Part shown: positions 8,569 to 16,332 of the stretch, one piece after another
Position numbering within the stretch: the stretch's first letter is position 1
How the letters are laid out: each line of letters opens with the position of its first letter
Source: Rhodococcus ruber NBRC 15591
GTDB taxonomy: Bacteria > Actinomycetota > Actinomycetes > Mycobacteriales > Mycobacteriaceae
NCBI RefSeq assembly: GCF_001894945.1
Contig: NZ_BCXE01000031.1
Location: forward strand, 1-60,569
Direction of reading: 5' to 3'
DNA: 60,569 nucleotides
Position numbers and translations under genes: made by a program
Notes under the pieces: model-generated
Seen by the model: only the letters and a program-made list of their open reading frames with translations
Told to the model about the DNA's origin: nothing
Database searches by the model: none

Positions 8569-8613
8569 GACGCGAGCGGTGACGCGGGCCCGGCCCGCGG
8601 CACCGCTCGCGTC
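8569..8613 (+). terminator. strong hairpin terminator after fba, possibly bidirectional
   Basis: GACGCGAGCGGTG (8569-8581) pairs perfectly with CACCGCTCGCGTC (8601-8613), and the loop holds a nested GCGGGCC/GGCCCGC stem. The stem is followed by GTTTCGTT. It lies between the convergent fba and the Rv0361-like gene. Confidence 0.8.
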
Positions 8614-8658
8614 GTTTCGTTCTGCCTCTACCGTTCGCCCTCTACCGTTCGTCGCGGA

Positions 8659-9660
8659 TCATTCGCCGCAGACCTTCCAGTCCTCCCCCTCGCGGGCCAG
8701 GTCGAAGGTGCGCTGGGTGACGTCGGTCGGCGTCCCGGCGGGGTGCGCCGTGACCTGTGCGATGGCCTGGCCGTCGGTGATCTGCACCTTGTCGACGCCG
8801 GTGACGACGGGCACGGTGCCCTGGTCGACGGCGGTGCGGTGGATGTCCGCGAACTGCTCGGGCGGTACCGAGGCGTAGAACTCCTGCAGTCCGCCGCACG
8901 TCGTGGTGCGCAGCGTCGTCAGGTCGCCGGCGGCGAGCGCACCGACGAAGGTCTCGACGGTGGCGCGGATCCGGGCCTCCGGCGAGTTCGCCGCCCGGTC
9001 GTCCAGGTAGACCTTCACGGCCGCGGCCGCCACTGCGGCGACGACGAGCAGTCCCGCGACGAGCGCGGCGATCACCCAGCCTCGCCGGCCCCGCCTGCCG
9101 GGTGCGACGGGGTCGATGCGCTGCGGCCCCGGGACCGGCTGGGCGCGCTGGGGTTGGACGCGCTGTGGTTCGGTGCGCCGGGGTTCGATGCGCTGGGGCT
9201 CCACCCGCCGGGCCTCGGCACGGTGCGGTTCCGGCCCCGCCGGCGGGACCCGCTGCGGTTCGGCGCGTTGGGGAACGATCCGCTGCGGCGCCTGCTTGGG
9301 GGTGTGCGTGGTGACGGCGATGCGGGCGGTGGGCGCGTCGGCGGGGGAGGGGGCCGGTTCGGCGCGCCGCGCGGCCGGGATGGCCACGGTCTCCGCCTCG
9401 CTCGCCGAGGCCGGCTCGTCCGCGGCGCGGTCGGCGGGACCCGTGGCCGGTGTGCCGCCTTGCGGGCCTGCGTGCGGTGCCGGGCCCTCGGCGTCGCCGG
9501 GCGCTGTGGAGGAACGGGGGTTGTCCGTGGCCGGTGTGCCGCCTTGCGGGCCTGCGTGCGGTGCCGGGCCCTCGGCGTCGCCGGGCGCTGCGGAGGAATC
9601 GGGTGCGCCCGTCGCCGGATCGGGGGACGTGGTGGTGTCTTCGTTCTTCGGATCCGGCAC
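8659..9660 (-). CDS. Rv0361-like single-pass membrane protein with disordered N-terminus
   Basis: The 333-residue protein has a long low-complexity N-terminus (about residues 1-190) rich in Pro, Ala, Gln, Glu and Arg, a basic patch (GRRGRRG), one membrane helix (VIAALVAGLLVVAAVAAAAV) and an extracytoplasmic domain of about 110 residues with two cysteines (TTCGGLQEF and the terminal WKVCGE). The last domain has the cystatin/NTF2-like look of DUF4878-type proteins. In M. tuberculosis Rv0361 lies in the same place near fba. The N-terminal part contains a recent 84-base duplication. Function unknown. Confidence 0.75.
   Translation of the reverse strand: MPDPKNEDTTTSPDPATGAPDSSAAPGDAEGPAPHAGPQGGTPATDNPRSSTAPGDAEGPAPHAGPQGGTPATGPADRAADEPASASEAETVAIPAARRAEPAPSPADAPTARIAVTTHTPKQAPQRIVPQRAEPQRVPPAGPEPHRAEARRVEPQRIEPRRTEPQRVQPQRAQPVPGPQRIDPVAPGRRGRRGWVIAALVAGLLVVAAVAAAAVKVYLDDRAANSPEARIRATVETFVGALAAGDLTTLRTTTCGGLQEFYASVPPEQFADIHRTAVDQGTVPVVTGVDKVQITDGQAIAQVTAHPAGTPTDVTQRTFDLAREGEDWKVCGE
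9441..9598 (-). repeat. two tandem 74-base direct repeats, 84-base period, inside the Rv0361-like gene
   Basis: Copies at 9441-9514 and 9525-9598 differ at one base. The period of 84 bases is 28 codons, so the frame is kept and a segment with APGDAEGPAPHAGPQGGTPA is doubled. Such near identity means a recent in-frame duplication. Confidence 0.88.
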
Positions 9661-9740
9661 GCGATCCCCCTTGCTGAGCGGACGGCTGTTCTCCCGGGCA
9701 GCCTAACGACCGTCGTCCCGCGGTGGGCACAATGGTGGCC

Positions 9741-10157
9741 ATGACGTCTTTCGGTGATCTTCTCGGACCCCAACCCACCCTGCTGCCCGGCGACGACGAG
9801 GCGGAATCGGCGCTGCTGAACCGCGAGGATCCGGCGAAGGTGGCAGCCGACCACCCCACCGCGTCGATCGCGTGGGCCTACCTGGCCGAAGCCGCCCTCG
9901 AGCGCGGCGAGACGATCGCGGCCTACGCCTACGCCCGCACCGGCTACCACCGCGGTCTCGACCAGCTGCGCCGCAACGGCTGGAAGGGCTTCGGTCCCGT
10001 GCCGTACGAGCACGAACCCAACCGGGGTTTCCTGCGGTGCGTCGCCACGCTGGCCCGCGCCGCGAAGGAGATCGGCGAGGCCGACGAGCACGCCCGCTGC
10101 CTCGACCTGCTCGAGGACTGCGATCCCCGCGCCGCCGAAGCGCTTGGCGTCGATTAG
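9741..10157 (+). CDS. DUF3151 protein (Rv0360c-like)
   Basis: The 138-residue soluble protein has the DUF3151 features GPQPTLLPGD, AWAYLAEAALERG, AYAYARTGYHRGLDQLRRNGWKG and PVPYEHEPNRGFLR, with helical TPR-like spacing. It is confined to actinobacteria and has no assigned function; the M. tuberculosis homologue Rv0360c is also next to Rv0361 and fba. The ATG at 9741 follows CACAAT by seven bases, a plausible leaderless arrangement. Its last codons overlap the start of the next gene. Confidence 0.85.
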   Translation: MTSFGDLLGPQPTLLPGDDEAESALLNREDPAKVAADHPTASIAWAYLAEAALERGETIAAYAYARTGYHRGLDQLRRNGWKGFGPVPYEHEPNRGFLRCVATLARAAKEIGEADEHARCLDLLEDCDPRAAEALGVD

Positions 10158-11289
10158 TCCCCGGCTGCCCACCAGGGACGGCGTCCGCCGGCGGCTGCGT
10201 GCGTCGGGGCGCCGGCTGCGGTCCTCGGCGCTGCCCATCCTGCAGTGCGCGCTCGCGGCGGGCATCGCCTGGTGGGTGGCGACGGGACCGGTCGGACACG
10301 AGCAGCCGTTCTTCGCGCCCATCGCGGCGGTCGTGTCGCTGGGGCTGTCGCTGGGGGCGCGGATGCGCCGGTCGGTCGAACTCGTCTGCGGGGTCACCGT
10401 GGGCATCGGCATCGGCGACCTGATCATCTCGTTCATCGGCAGCGGTCCGTGGCAGATCGCACTCGTCGTCGCGATGGCGATGGGCACGGCGGTGGCCCTG
10501 AACAGCGGTCCGATCTTCTCCATGCAGGCCGGGAACTCGGCGGTGCTCGTGGCGACCCTGATCCCGCCCGGCGGGTCCGGGGGCGTCGACCGCATGGTCG
10601 ACGCCCTCGTCGGCGGCCTGGTCGGCATCGCCGTCGTCGCCGTGATTCCCACGCATCCGGTTCGCCGGGCGCGCCGGGAGGCGGCGAACGTGCTGGCCAC
10701 GGCGGCGGACGTGCTGCGCAAGGTCGAGACCGGCCTGGTCGAGAACAACCCGAAGCCGATCGAGGCGGCCCTGCGCGAGGCCCGGGCCACGCAGTCGGCG
10801 ATCGACGCGATGCGCACCAACATCTCCGGCGGCAAGGAGATCAGCCGCATCTCGCCGCTGTACTGGAACAGCCGGCCGCGGCTCGAACGGCTCACGGCCG
10901 CGGCGGACCCGATCGACAACGCCATGCGCAACACGCGCGTGCTGGCGCGCCGGTCGCTCTCGCTCGTGCGCGACGACGAGATCCTCGATCCGCGGCTGGT
11001 GCGGCGCATCGACGAACTGGCCGACGCGGTGGACGTGCTGAAGGCGATGGTCCTCGCCGAGCCGGGGGAGAAGCCGGACCAGGCGGAGGCGGCCCGGGTG
11101 CTGCGGAGTGTGGCCCGGGAGATGAAGCCGGACCAGGTGCAGGGTGCGGGTCTGTCGGCCACGGTGGTATTCGCGCAGATCCGCTCGCTGATCGTGGACC
11201 TGCTCCAGGTGGCGGGGCTGAAACGGATCTCGGCGATCGCGACCCTGCCCCCGACCGTGGAGCATCCGGCGTATCCGCCCGAGTCCTGA
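10144..11289 (+). CDS. FUSC/aromatic acid exporter-like membrane protein
   Basis: The 381-residue protein has paired hydrophobic segments in its first 180 residues (ILQCALAAGIAWWVA, PFFAPIAAVVSLGLSLG, VCGVTVGIGIGDLII, IALVVAMAMGTAVAL, SAVLVATLIPPG, MVDALVGGLVGIAVVAVIP), the half-size fusaric-acid-resistance fold, followed by a long helical cytoplasmic domain (about 190-380). Family members export aromatic acids or act as membrane scaffolds. The only suitable start is TTG at 10144, which overlaps the DUF3151 gene by 14 bases, suggesting coupled translation. Substrate unknown. Confidence 0.75.
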   Translation: MASISPRLPTRDGVRRRLRASGRRLRSSALPILQCALAAGIAWWVATGPVGHEQPFFAPIAAVVSLGLSLGARMRRSVELVCGVTVGIGIGDLIISFIGSGPWQIALVVAMAMGTAVALNSGPIFSMQAGNSAVLVATLIPPGGSGGVDRMVDALVGGLVGIAVVAVIPTHPVRRARREAANVLATAADVLRKVETGLVENNPKPIEAALREARATQSAIDAMRTNISGGKEISRISPLYWNSRPRLERLTAAADPIDNAMRNTRVLARRSLSLVRDDEILDPRLVRRIDELADAVDVLKAMVLAEPGEKPDQAEAARVLRSVAREMKPDQVQGAGLSATVVFAQIRSLIVDLLQVAGLKRISAIATLPPTVEHPAYPPES

Positions 11290-11308
11290 CATCCACCCCT
11301 CCGTTGAA

Positions 11309-11330
11309 CATATGCGTATGTCTGCATATG
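11309..11330 (+). promoter_or_regulatory. palindromic operator of the CDF exporter, ArsR/SmtB-like
   Basis: CATATGC (11309-11315) and GCATATG (11324-11330) form a perfect inverted repeat with an 8-base spacer. AT-rich sites with a central gap are typical of ArsR/SmtB-family metal sensors; in M. tuberculosis KmtR represses a cdf gene. The site is 26 bases upstream of the ATG. No ArsR-type gene is in the window, so the regulator would act from elsewhere. Confidence 0.6.
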
Positions 11331-11356
11331 ATGGCCGAAACTTCGGAGGGAGGATC

Positions 11357-12289
11357 ATGGGGGTCGGACACGGTCATTCGCACGGTCACGCCGGAGCCGG
11401 TGCGCCCGGCGAGGCGGGGCCGTCGCGGGGGCGGCTGCGGCGGATGGCGATCGCCCTCGCGATCCTGGTGGCGTTCCTGCTCCTCGAAGCCGGCGTCGCC
11501 CTGTGGATCGACTCGCTCGCCCTGCTCGCCGACGCCGGCCACATGCTCACCGACGTGGTGGGCATGTCCATGGGGATGGCCGCCCTGATCCTCGCGCGGC
11601 GCGGGAGCACCGCCGCCGCCCGCACCTTCGGCTGGCACCGTGCCGAGGTGCTCGCCGCGATGGCGAACGCCGCACTCCTGCTCGTCGTGGCGGTCTGGGT
11701 GTTCTACGAAGCGATCCACCGCATCGGCGACGCCCCCGACATCCCCGGCACGGCCCTCGTGCTCACCGCGACGGCCGGTCTGGCCGCCAACCTCGTCGTG
11801 ATGCTGCTCCTGCGCGCCGATGCCAAGGACAGTCTCGCGGTCCGCGGTGCCTACCTCGAGGTCCTCGCCGACGCGGTCGGAAGCGTCGGCGTCCTCGTCG
11901 CCGGCGCCCTGGTCCTGCTGTTCGACTGGACCCTCGCCGACGTCGTCGTCGGCGTCCTCATCTCGCTGTGGGTGGTGCCGCGGGCGGTGCGGCTGGCCGC
12001 GGCGTCGCTGCGCATCCTCACCCAGGCGTCGCCCGCGCACCTCGACGTCGACGGGGTCCGCGCCGACCTGTCCGCCCTGCCCGGCGTCACCGGCGTCCAC
12101 GACCTGCACGTGTGGACCCTGACGACCGGGATGGACGTCGCCACGGTGCACCTGATCAGCGACCACGACCCGCAGTGGGTGCTCGAATCGGCCCGCGCCG
12201 TCCTCACCTCGCACGGGCTCGAGCACGCCACCGTGCAGGTCGAGACGACCGTCAACGGGCGGCGCTGCGAGGAGAACGTCACCTGGTAG
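11357..12289 (+). CDS. cation diffusion facilitator (CDF) metal exporter
   Basis: The 310-residue protein starts with a His-rich stretch (GHGHSHGHAG), then has six membrane segments and a cytoplasmic domain. The paired transport-site motifs are LLADAGHMLTDVVG (helix II, His/Asp) and AYLEVLADAVGSVGVLV (helix V, H replaced as in zinc/cadmium or manganese subgroups). The tail has GVTGVHDLHVWTLTTGMDVATVHL, the metallochaperone-like fold of CDF proteins. It should expel Zn, Co or a similar divalent ion in exchange for protons. The ATG at 11357 is preceded by GGAGGGA. The operator just upstream points to metal-induced expression. Confidence 0.88.
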   Translation: MGVGHGHSHGHAGAGAPGEAGPSRGRLRRMAIALAILVAFLLLEAGVALWIDSLALLADAGHMLTDVVGMSMGMAALILARRGSTAAARTFGWHRAEVLAAMANAALLLVVAVWVFYEAIHRIGDAPDIPGTALVLTATAGLAANLVVMLLLRADAKDSLAVRGAYLEVLADAVGSVGVLVAGALVLLFDWTLADVVVGVLISLWVVPRAVRLAAASLRILTQASPAHLDVDGVRADLSALPGVTGVHDLHVWTLTTGMDVATVHLISDHDPQWVLESARAVLTSHGLEHATVQVETTVNGRRCEENVTW

Positions 12290-12295
12290 CGCGGC

Positions 12296-12826
12296 TCAGT
12301 CCAGCCGCAGCGACCACCGGCCCGACCGTCCGTGCAGCCGGACCCGGGCGAGCGGACGCACGTCGATCCGCCAGAACGACCGCGGTCCCGCGCCCAGTGC
12401 GTACCCGGTCGCGGCGCGGATCACCGCGGGGTGGGTCACCGCGACGACCCGTCCCGGCGCCAGCTCGTCGAGCCATCCCGCCACCCGGTCACCCAGCGCC
12501 GCGACGGATTCGCCGCCGTGCGGTGCCGCGTGCGGATCGGTCAGCCACTCGTGCAGACCCGCGGCCGGCACCTCGTCCATGGCCAGCCCCGCCCAGTCGC
12601 CGTAGTCCAGGTCCCGCAGCGCGGGATCGACACCGGCCGTCGCGCCCAGCGCGGCCGCGGTCTCGGTGGTGCGGCGCTCCGGCGCCACGACGACGCGGTC
12701 GGCCACCGGCGCCACCACGCGCCCGAGTTCGCGCCTGCCGCGCTGCGACAGCGGCTCGTCGGCGGGGAACCGGACGGCGCGTTGCGCCTCCGTCGAGGCG
12801 TGGGCCAGGAGGGTGAGACGAACCAC
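12296..12826 (-). CDS. histidine phosphatase family protein with an altered RHG motif
   Basis: The protein of about 176 residues has the histidine phosphatase order of motifs: a first strand LTLLAHAST, PLSQRGRRELGRV, PERRTTETAAAL, LRDLDYGDWAGLAMDEV, HGGESVAALGDRVAGWL and VVAVTHPAVIRAA. The catalytic His is present but the Arg of the usual RHG triad is Ala and the Gly is Ala (AHA). Family members in cobalamin loci (CobC-type) remove phosphate from alpha-ribazole phosphate. Its position divergent from the cbtBA riboswitch suggests a cobalamin link, but reduced activity or a different substrate is possible. The GTG at 12826 was chosen to open at the first strand. Confidence 0.7.
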   Translation of the reverse strand: MVRLTLLAHASTEAQRAVRFPADEPLSQRGRRELGRVVAPVADRVVVAPERRTTETAAALGATAGVDPALRDLDYGDWAGLAMDEVPAAGLHEWLTDPHAAPHGGESVAALGDRVAGWLDELAPGRVVAVTHPAVIRAATGYALGAGPRSFWRIDVRPLARVRLHGRSGRWSLRLD

Positions 12827-12887
12827 GGCGTCATCGAACCACACCCCGCGCGTTCGCCTTGACAGGGGAAGGCGGGGGTGCGAATGT

Positions 12888-13010
12888 TCCTTCGTTACCC
12901 GTGCCGAGGTGCAGGCAATCCGGTGCAAGTCCGGAGCGGTCGCGCCACTGTGACCGGACGTGACGTCCGGGAGTCAGAAAACTCCCTCGGTGCAAGAACT
13001 TTCGACGGGA
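12888..13010 (+). promoter_or_regulatory. cobalamin riboswitch upstream of cbtB
   Basis: The leader contains the conserved B12-box region: GGTGCAAGTCCGGAGC, then CGCGCCACTGTGA and GAGTCAGAAAACTC, with pairing arms on both sides (GACGTGACGTC; CCGAGGTGCA with CTCGGTGCA). Adenosylcobalamin binding should shut off expression of the cobalt transporter genes that follow. It ends about 20 bases before the cbtB ribosome binding site (AGGAGG at 13022). Confidence 0.88.
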
Positions 13011-13032
13011 CGCGTTATCCCAGGAGGATACT

Positions 13033-13227
13033 TTGGCTACTGTCCACACCCCCGAGTCCACGATGGGTTCGGCAGCGCTGGCTGCCGCGATCACCGCCGT
13101 CGTGCTGCTCGCCTTCGTCACCCTCTACCTGGTCGGGTTCGACCAGGGTGCCGTGTCGCGCACCGGCATGTTCATGCACGAACTGATGCACGACGGCCGG
13201 CACCTGCTCGGCCTGCCGTGTCACTGA
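13033..13227 (+). CDS. cbtB: CbtB, small cobalt transporter subunit
   Basis: The 64-residue protein has one membrane helix (AALAAAITAVVLLAFVTLYLVGF) and a His-rich C-terminus (HELMHDGRHLLGLPCH) that is the hallmark of CbtB and likely binds cobalt. CbtA/CbtB pairs are predicted cobalt uptake systems found under cobalamin riboswitches, exactly as here. The start is TTG at 13033, eight bases after AGGAGG. It overlaps or nearly abuts cbtA. Confidence 0.88.
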   Translation: MATVHTPESTMGSAALAAAITAVVLLAFVTLYLVGFDQGAVSRTGMFMHELMHDGRHLLGLPCH

Positions 13228-13238
13228 GCGCGGGGGCC

Positions 13239-14054
13239 GTGTCACCGCACCCGGATGCCGCCGTCTCGGACAGCGTCCCACTGGCCGGTCCCTACACCCG
13301 GATCCTGCTGCGCGGCCTGCTCGCCGGTCTCCTCGCGGGCCTGCTCGCCGGCGCCGTCGCGTTCGTGATCGGCGAGCCGCACATCGAGGCCGCGATCGCG
13401 CTCGAGGAATCCGCCGCCGAACACGCCGCCACCGGCGCACACACCCACACGCACGAGGCCGGATCCGCCGGTCACAGCCACGGCGAGGACGCCCTCGTCG
13501 GCCGCACCGGGCAGAAGGCGGGCCTGATCCTCGCCACCACCCTCGGCGGGCTGGCGCTCGGTGCGCTGTACGCCTCGGTGCTGCACTTCGCGCGCCGCCA
13601 CACCACGCTGTCGGGTCCGGTGCTCGGACTGCTCGGCGCCGGAGCCGGCTGGCTCGCGGTCGCGGCGGTGCCGTTCCTGAAGTACCCGGCCAATCCGCCC
13701 GCGGTGGGCGACCCGGACACCATCGACCAGCGCACGCTCCTGTGGGTCGCGACGGTCGTGCTCGGCCTCGTCGCGCTCGCGGTGGCGGTCGCCGTCGCGA
13801 AGGCCCTCGCCCGCCAGGAGATGCGCACCGTCCGGCTCGCAGGCCCGGTCCTGGCCTTCCTCGTCGTGGTGGGCCTCGGATATGCGGTGCTGCCGACGAT
13901 CGACGAGGTCGGTGCCGGATTCCCGGCGACGCTGCTGTGGGACTTCCGCGTTGCGTCCGTGGTCATCCAGACCACATTGTGGTTCGCCCTGGGGGTGGCG
14001 TTCGCGTTCCTCACCGAACGCGCCGATCGGCGCGCACCCGTCCGCGTGGCGTAG
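13239..14054 (+). CDS. cbtA: CbtA, cobalt transporter subunit
   Basis: The protein of about 271 residues has some six membrane segments (LLAGLLAGLLAGAVAFVIG, AGLILATTLGGLALGALYA, LLGAGAGWLAVAAVPFLKYPANPPAVGDP, LLWVATVVLGLVALAVAVAVA, AGPVLAFLVVVGLGYAVLP, VVIQTTLWFALGVAFAFL). Between the first two lies a His-rich loop (HTHTHEAGSAGHSHGED) suited to metal capture. The motif FLKYPANPP is typical of CbtA. GTG at 13239 has a G-rich run upstream; an in-frame GTG at 13218 would overlap cbtB by ten bases. cobQ starts six bases after its stop, so transport and synthesis share a transcript. Confidence 0.85.
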   Translation: MSPHPDAAVSDSVPLAGPYTRILLRGLLAGLLAGLLAGAVAFVIGEPHIEAAIALEESAAEHAATGAHTHTHEAGSAGHSHGEDALVGRTGQKAGLILATTLGGLALGALYASVLHFARRHTTLSGPVLGLLGAGAGWLAVAAVPFLKYPANPPAVGDPDTIDQRTLLWVATVVLGLVALAVAVAVAKALARQEMRTVRLAGPVLAFLVVVGLGYAVLPTIDEVGAGFPATLLWDFRVASVVIQTTLWFALGVAFAFLTERADRRAPVRVA

Positions 14055-14059
14055 CCGGC

Positions 14060-15553
14060 GTGGGACAGGGCCTGCTCGTCGCCGGAACCACCTCCGACGC
14101 CGGGAAAACCGTGGTGACCACCGGGATCTGCCGGGCGCTGGCCCGACGCGGGTTGTCGGTCGCGCCGTTCAAGGCGCAGAACATGTCCAACAACTCGATG
14201 GTGGCCCTCGACCCGGACACCGGTGAGGGCGTGGAAATCGGCCGCGCGCAGTGGATCCAGGCGGTGGCCGCCCGCGCGACGCCCGAGGCCGCGATGAATC
14301 CGGTGCTGCTCAAGCCCGGCAGCGATCGTCGCAGCCACGTCGTCGTGCTCGGCCGCCCCGCGGGGCACCTCGAGGCCGGCGAGTTCGCGGGCGGGCGACG
14401 ACATCTCGCCGACGCCGCGTTCACTGCATTCGACGACCTGCGCGCCCGCTTCGACGTCGTGGTCTGCGAGGGCGCCGGCAGCGCCGCCGAGATCAACCTG
14501 CGGGCCCACGACTACGTCAACATGGGTCTGGCCCGGCACGGCGACCTGCCGACGGTGCTCGTCGGCGACATCGACCGCGGCGGGGTGTTCGCCGCCATGT
14601 ACGGCACCCTCGCCCTGCTCGACGCGCCCGACCAGGCCCTCGTCCGCGGATTCGTGATCAACAAGTTCCGCGGCGATGTCGGGCTGTTGCGGCCCGGCCT
14701 CGACACGCTCGAAGAGATCACCGGCAGGCCGGTTCTCGGTGTCCTGCCGTGGCAGCGCGACCTGTGGCTGGACTCGGAGGACTCGCTGGCCCTGTCGTCG
14801 CGACCCGCCCACGACGGCGCCGGCGCGCTCACCGTCGCGGTGGTGATGCTGCCCCGGATCAGCAACTTCACCGACGTCGACGCCCTGTGCCTCGAGCCGG
14901 ACGTGCGGGTGCGGTTCGTCGACGACCCCCGCGCCGTCGCCGGTGCCGACGTGGTGATCCTGCCCGGTACGCGCGCCACCCTCGCCGACCTCGCGTGGCT
15001 GCGCGGTCGCGGCCTCGACACCGCCGTCGCCGACCACGCCCGTCGTGGGGGCGTGGTGCTCGGCATCTGCGGCGGATTCCAGATGCTCGGCCGGCGGATC
15101 GCCGATCCGCACGGCGTCGAAGGCACGCGCGATGCGTGCGTGGACGGGCTCGGATTGCTGGACGTGCACACCCGTTTCGAACCGGAGAAGGTGCTGCGGC
15201 TGCCGACCGGGACGGCGCTCGGGGTCCCCGCCTCGGGTTACGAGATCCACCACGGCCGCATCTCCCGCGGCGGCGACGAGGAGTTCCTCGGCGGCGCCCG
15301 GGCGGGAACGGTGTTCGGCACCATGTGGCACGGCAGCCTCGAGGCCGACGCCCTGCGCACCGCCTGGCTCCGCGAGGTCGCCGCACTCACCGGCCGCGAC
15401 GTCGCCACCGGCACCGTCGGCTTCCACGACGCACGCGAGGCCCGCCTCGAGGTGCTCGCCGACATGATCGAGGAGCACCTCGACGTCGACACCCTGCTCG
15501 GGATGCTGGGGGACCGGCCCGCGCTGCCCACCCTGACCGGCGGCCTGGCATGA
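14060..15553 (+). CDS. cobQ: cobyric acid synthase
   Basis: The 497-residue CobQ/CbiP amidates side chains b, d, e and g of adenosylcobyrinic acid a,c-diamide using glutamine and ATP. The N-terminal ATP-binding domain shows GTTSDAGKT, then FKAQNMSNNS, CEGAGSAAEINL and GDIDRGGVFA. The C-terminal type 3 glutamine amidotransferase domain has the Cys in GICGGFQMLG (Cys337) and His in MWHGSLE (His424). Length is normal for the family. GTG at 14060 follows cbtA closely; the stop overlaps the cobK start (ATGA). Confidence 0.96.
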   Translation: MGQGLLVAGTTSDAGKTVVTTGICRALARRGLSVAPFKAQNMSNNSMVALDPDTGEGVEIGRAQWIQAVAARATPEAAMNPVLLKPGSDRRSHVVVLGRPAGHLEAGEFAGGRRHLADAAFTAFDDLRARFDVVVCEGAGSAAEINLRAHDYVNMGLARHGDLPTVLVGDIDRGGVFAAMYGTLALLDAPDQALVRGFVINKFRGDVGLLRPGLDTLEEITGRPVLGVLPWQRDLWLDSEDSLALSSRPAHDGAGALTVAVVMLPRISNFTDVDALCLEPDVRVRFVDDPRAVAGADVVILPGTRATLADLAWLRGRGLDTAVADHARRGGVVLGICGGFQMLGRRIADPHGVEGTRDACVDGLGLLDVHTRFEPEKVLRLPTGTALGVPASGYEIHHGRISRGGDEEFLGGARAGTVFGTMWHGSLEADALRTAWLREVAALTGRDVATGTVGFHDAREARLEVLADMIEEHLDVDTLLGMLGDRPALPTLTGGLA

Positions 15554-16284
15554 CGGTGCTCGTTCTCGGTGGCACCGGAGAGGCCCGGGCGCTCGCCGCT
15601 CGTCTGGAGACCGCGGGGGTGGCGTACCTGTCGTCGCTCGCGGGACGGGTACGCAACCCGCGGCTGCCGGTGGGCGAGGTTCGGATCGGCGGTTTCGGGG
15701 GCGTCGAGGGACTGCAACAGTACCTGCGCGGCAACGGGATCGACCGGGTCGTCGATGCGACGCACCCGTTCGCCGCGCGGATCAGCGGCAACGCCGCGAC
15801 CGCGTGCGCGGCGGCCGGGGTGCCGCTGCTGCGCCTCGCGCGGCCGGGCTGGACCGGCACCGCCGACTGGACGTGGGTCGACGACCACGACGCCGCGGCC
15901 GTGGCAGCGGCCGGGGGCACGAGCGTGTTCCTGAGCACGGGACGTCAGACCCTCGACCGCTTCCTCGGCCCCCTCGCGCGGCACCGTGTCCTCGTGCGGG
16001 TGGTCGAACCGTTGGACCTCGACGTGCCGGACTCGTGGACGGTGCTGCTCGCCCGGGGCCCCTACACGCTCGACGGCGAGCGGGCGCTGCTCGCCGGCCA
16101 CGGCGTCGACGTGCTCGTCACGAAGGACTCCGGCGGGGACCTGACCCGCGCCAAGCTCGACGCCGCGGCCGAACTCGGCGTGCGGGTCGTCGTCGTGCGC
16201 CGACCGCCGTCGCCGCCGGGGGTGCCGACGGTGACGACGGTCGCCGAGGCCGTCGCCTGGGCCTCCGAGCCGATGACGAAATAG
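15550..16284 (+). CDS. cobK: precorrin-6A reductase
   Basis: The 244-residue CobK reduces precorrin-6A to precorrin-6B (dihydro-precorrin-6) with NADPH. Motifs are the nucleotide-binding start VLVLGGTGEARALA, the family signature DATHPFAARIS, and VTKDSGGDLTRAKLDAA near the C-terminus. It shares an ATGA overlap with cobQ and ends the riboswitch-led cbtB-cbtA-cobQ-cobK operon. The next gene is convergent. Confidence 0.95.
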   Translation: MTVLVLGGTGEARALAARLETAGVAYLSSLAGRVRNPRLPVGEVRIGGFGGVEGLQQYLRGNGIDRVVDATHPFAARISGNAATACAAAGVPLLRLARPGWTGTADWTWVDDHDAAAVAAAGGTSVFLSTGRQTLDRFLGPLARHRVLVRVVEPLDLDVPDSWTVLLARGPYTLDGERALLAGHGVDVLVTKDSGGDLTRAKLDAAAELGVRVVVVRRPPSPPGVPTVTTVAEAVAWASEPMTK

Positions 16285-16332
16285 ACACCGGCGCGCCGGA
16301 TTTCGCGCGCGCGGCCACGGGGATCTGCGGCG

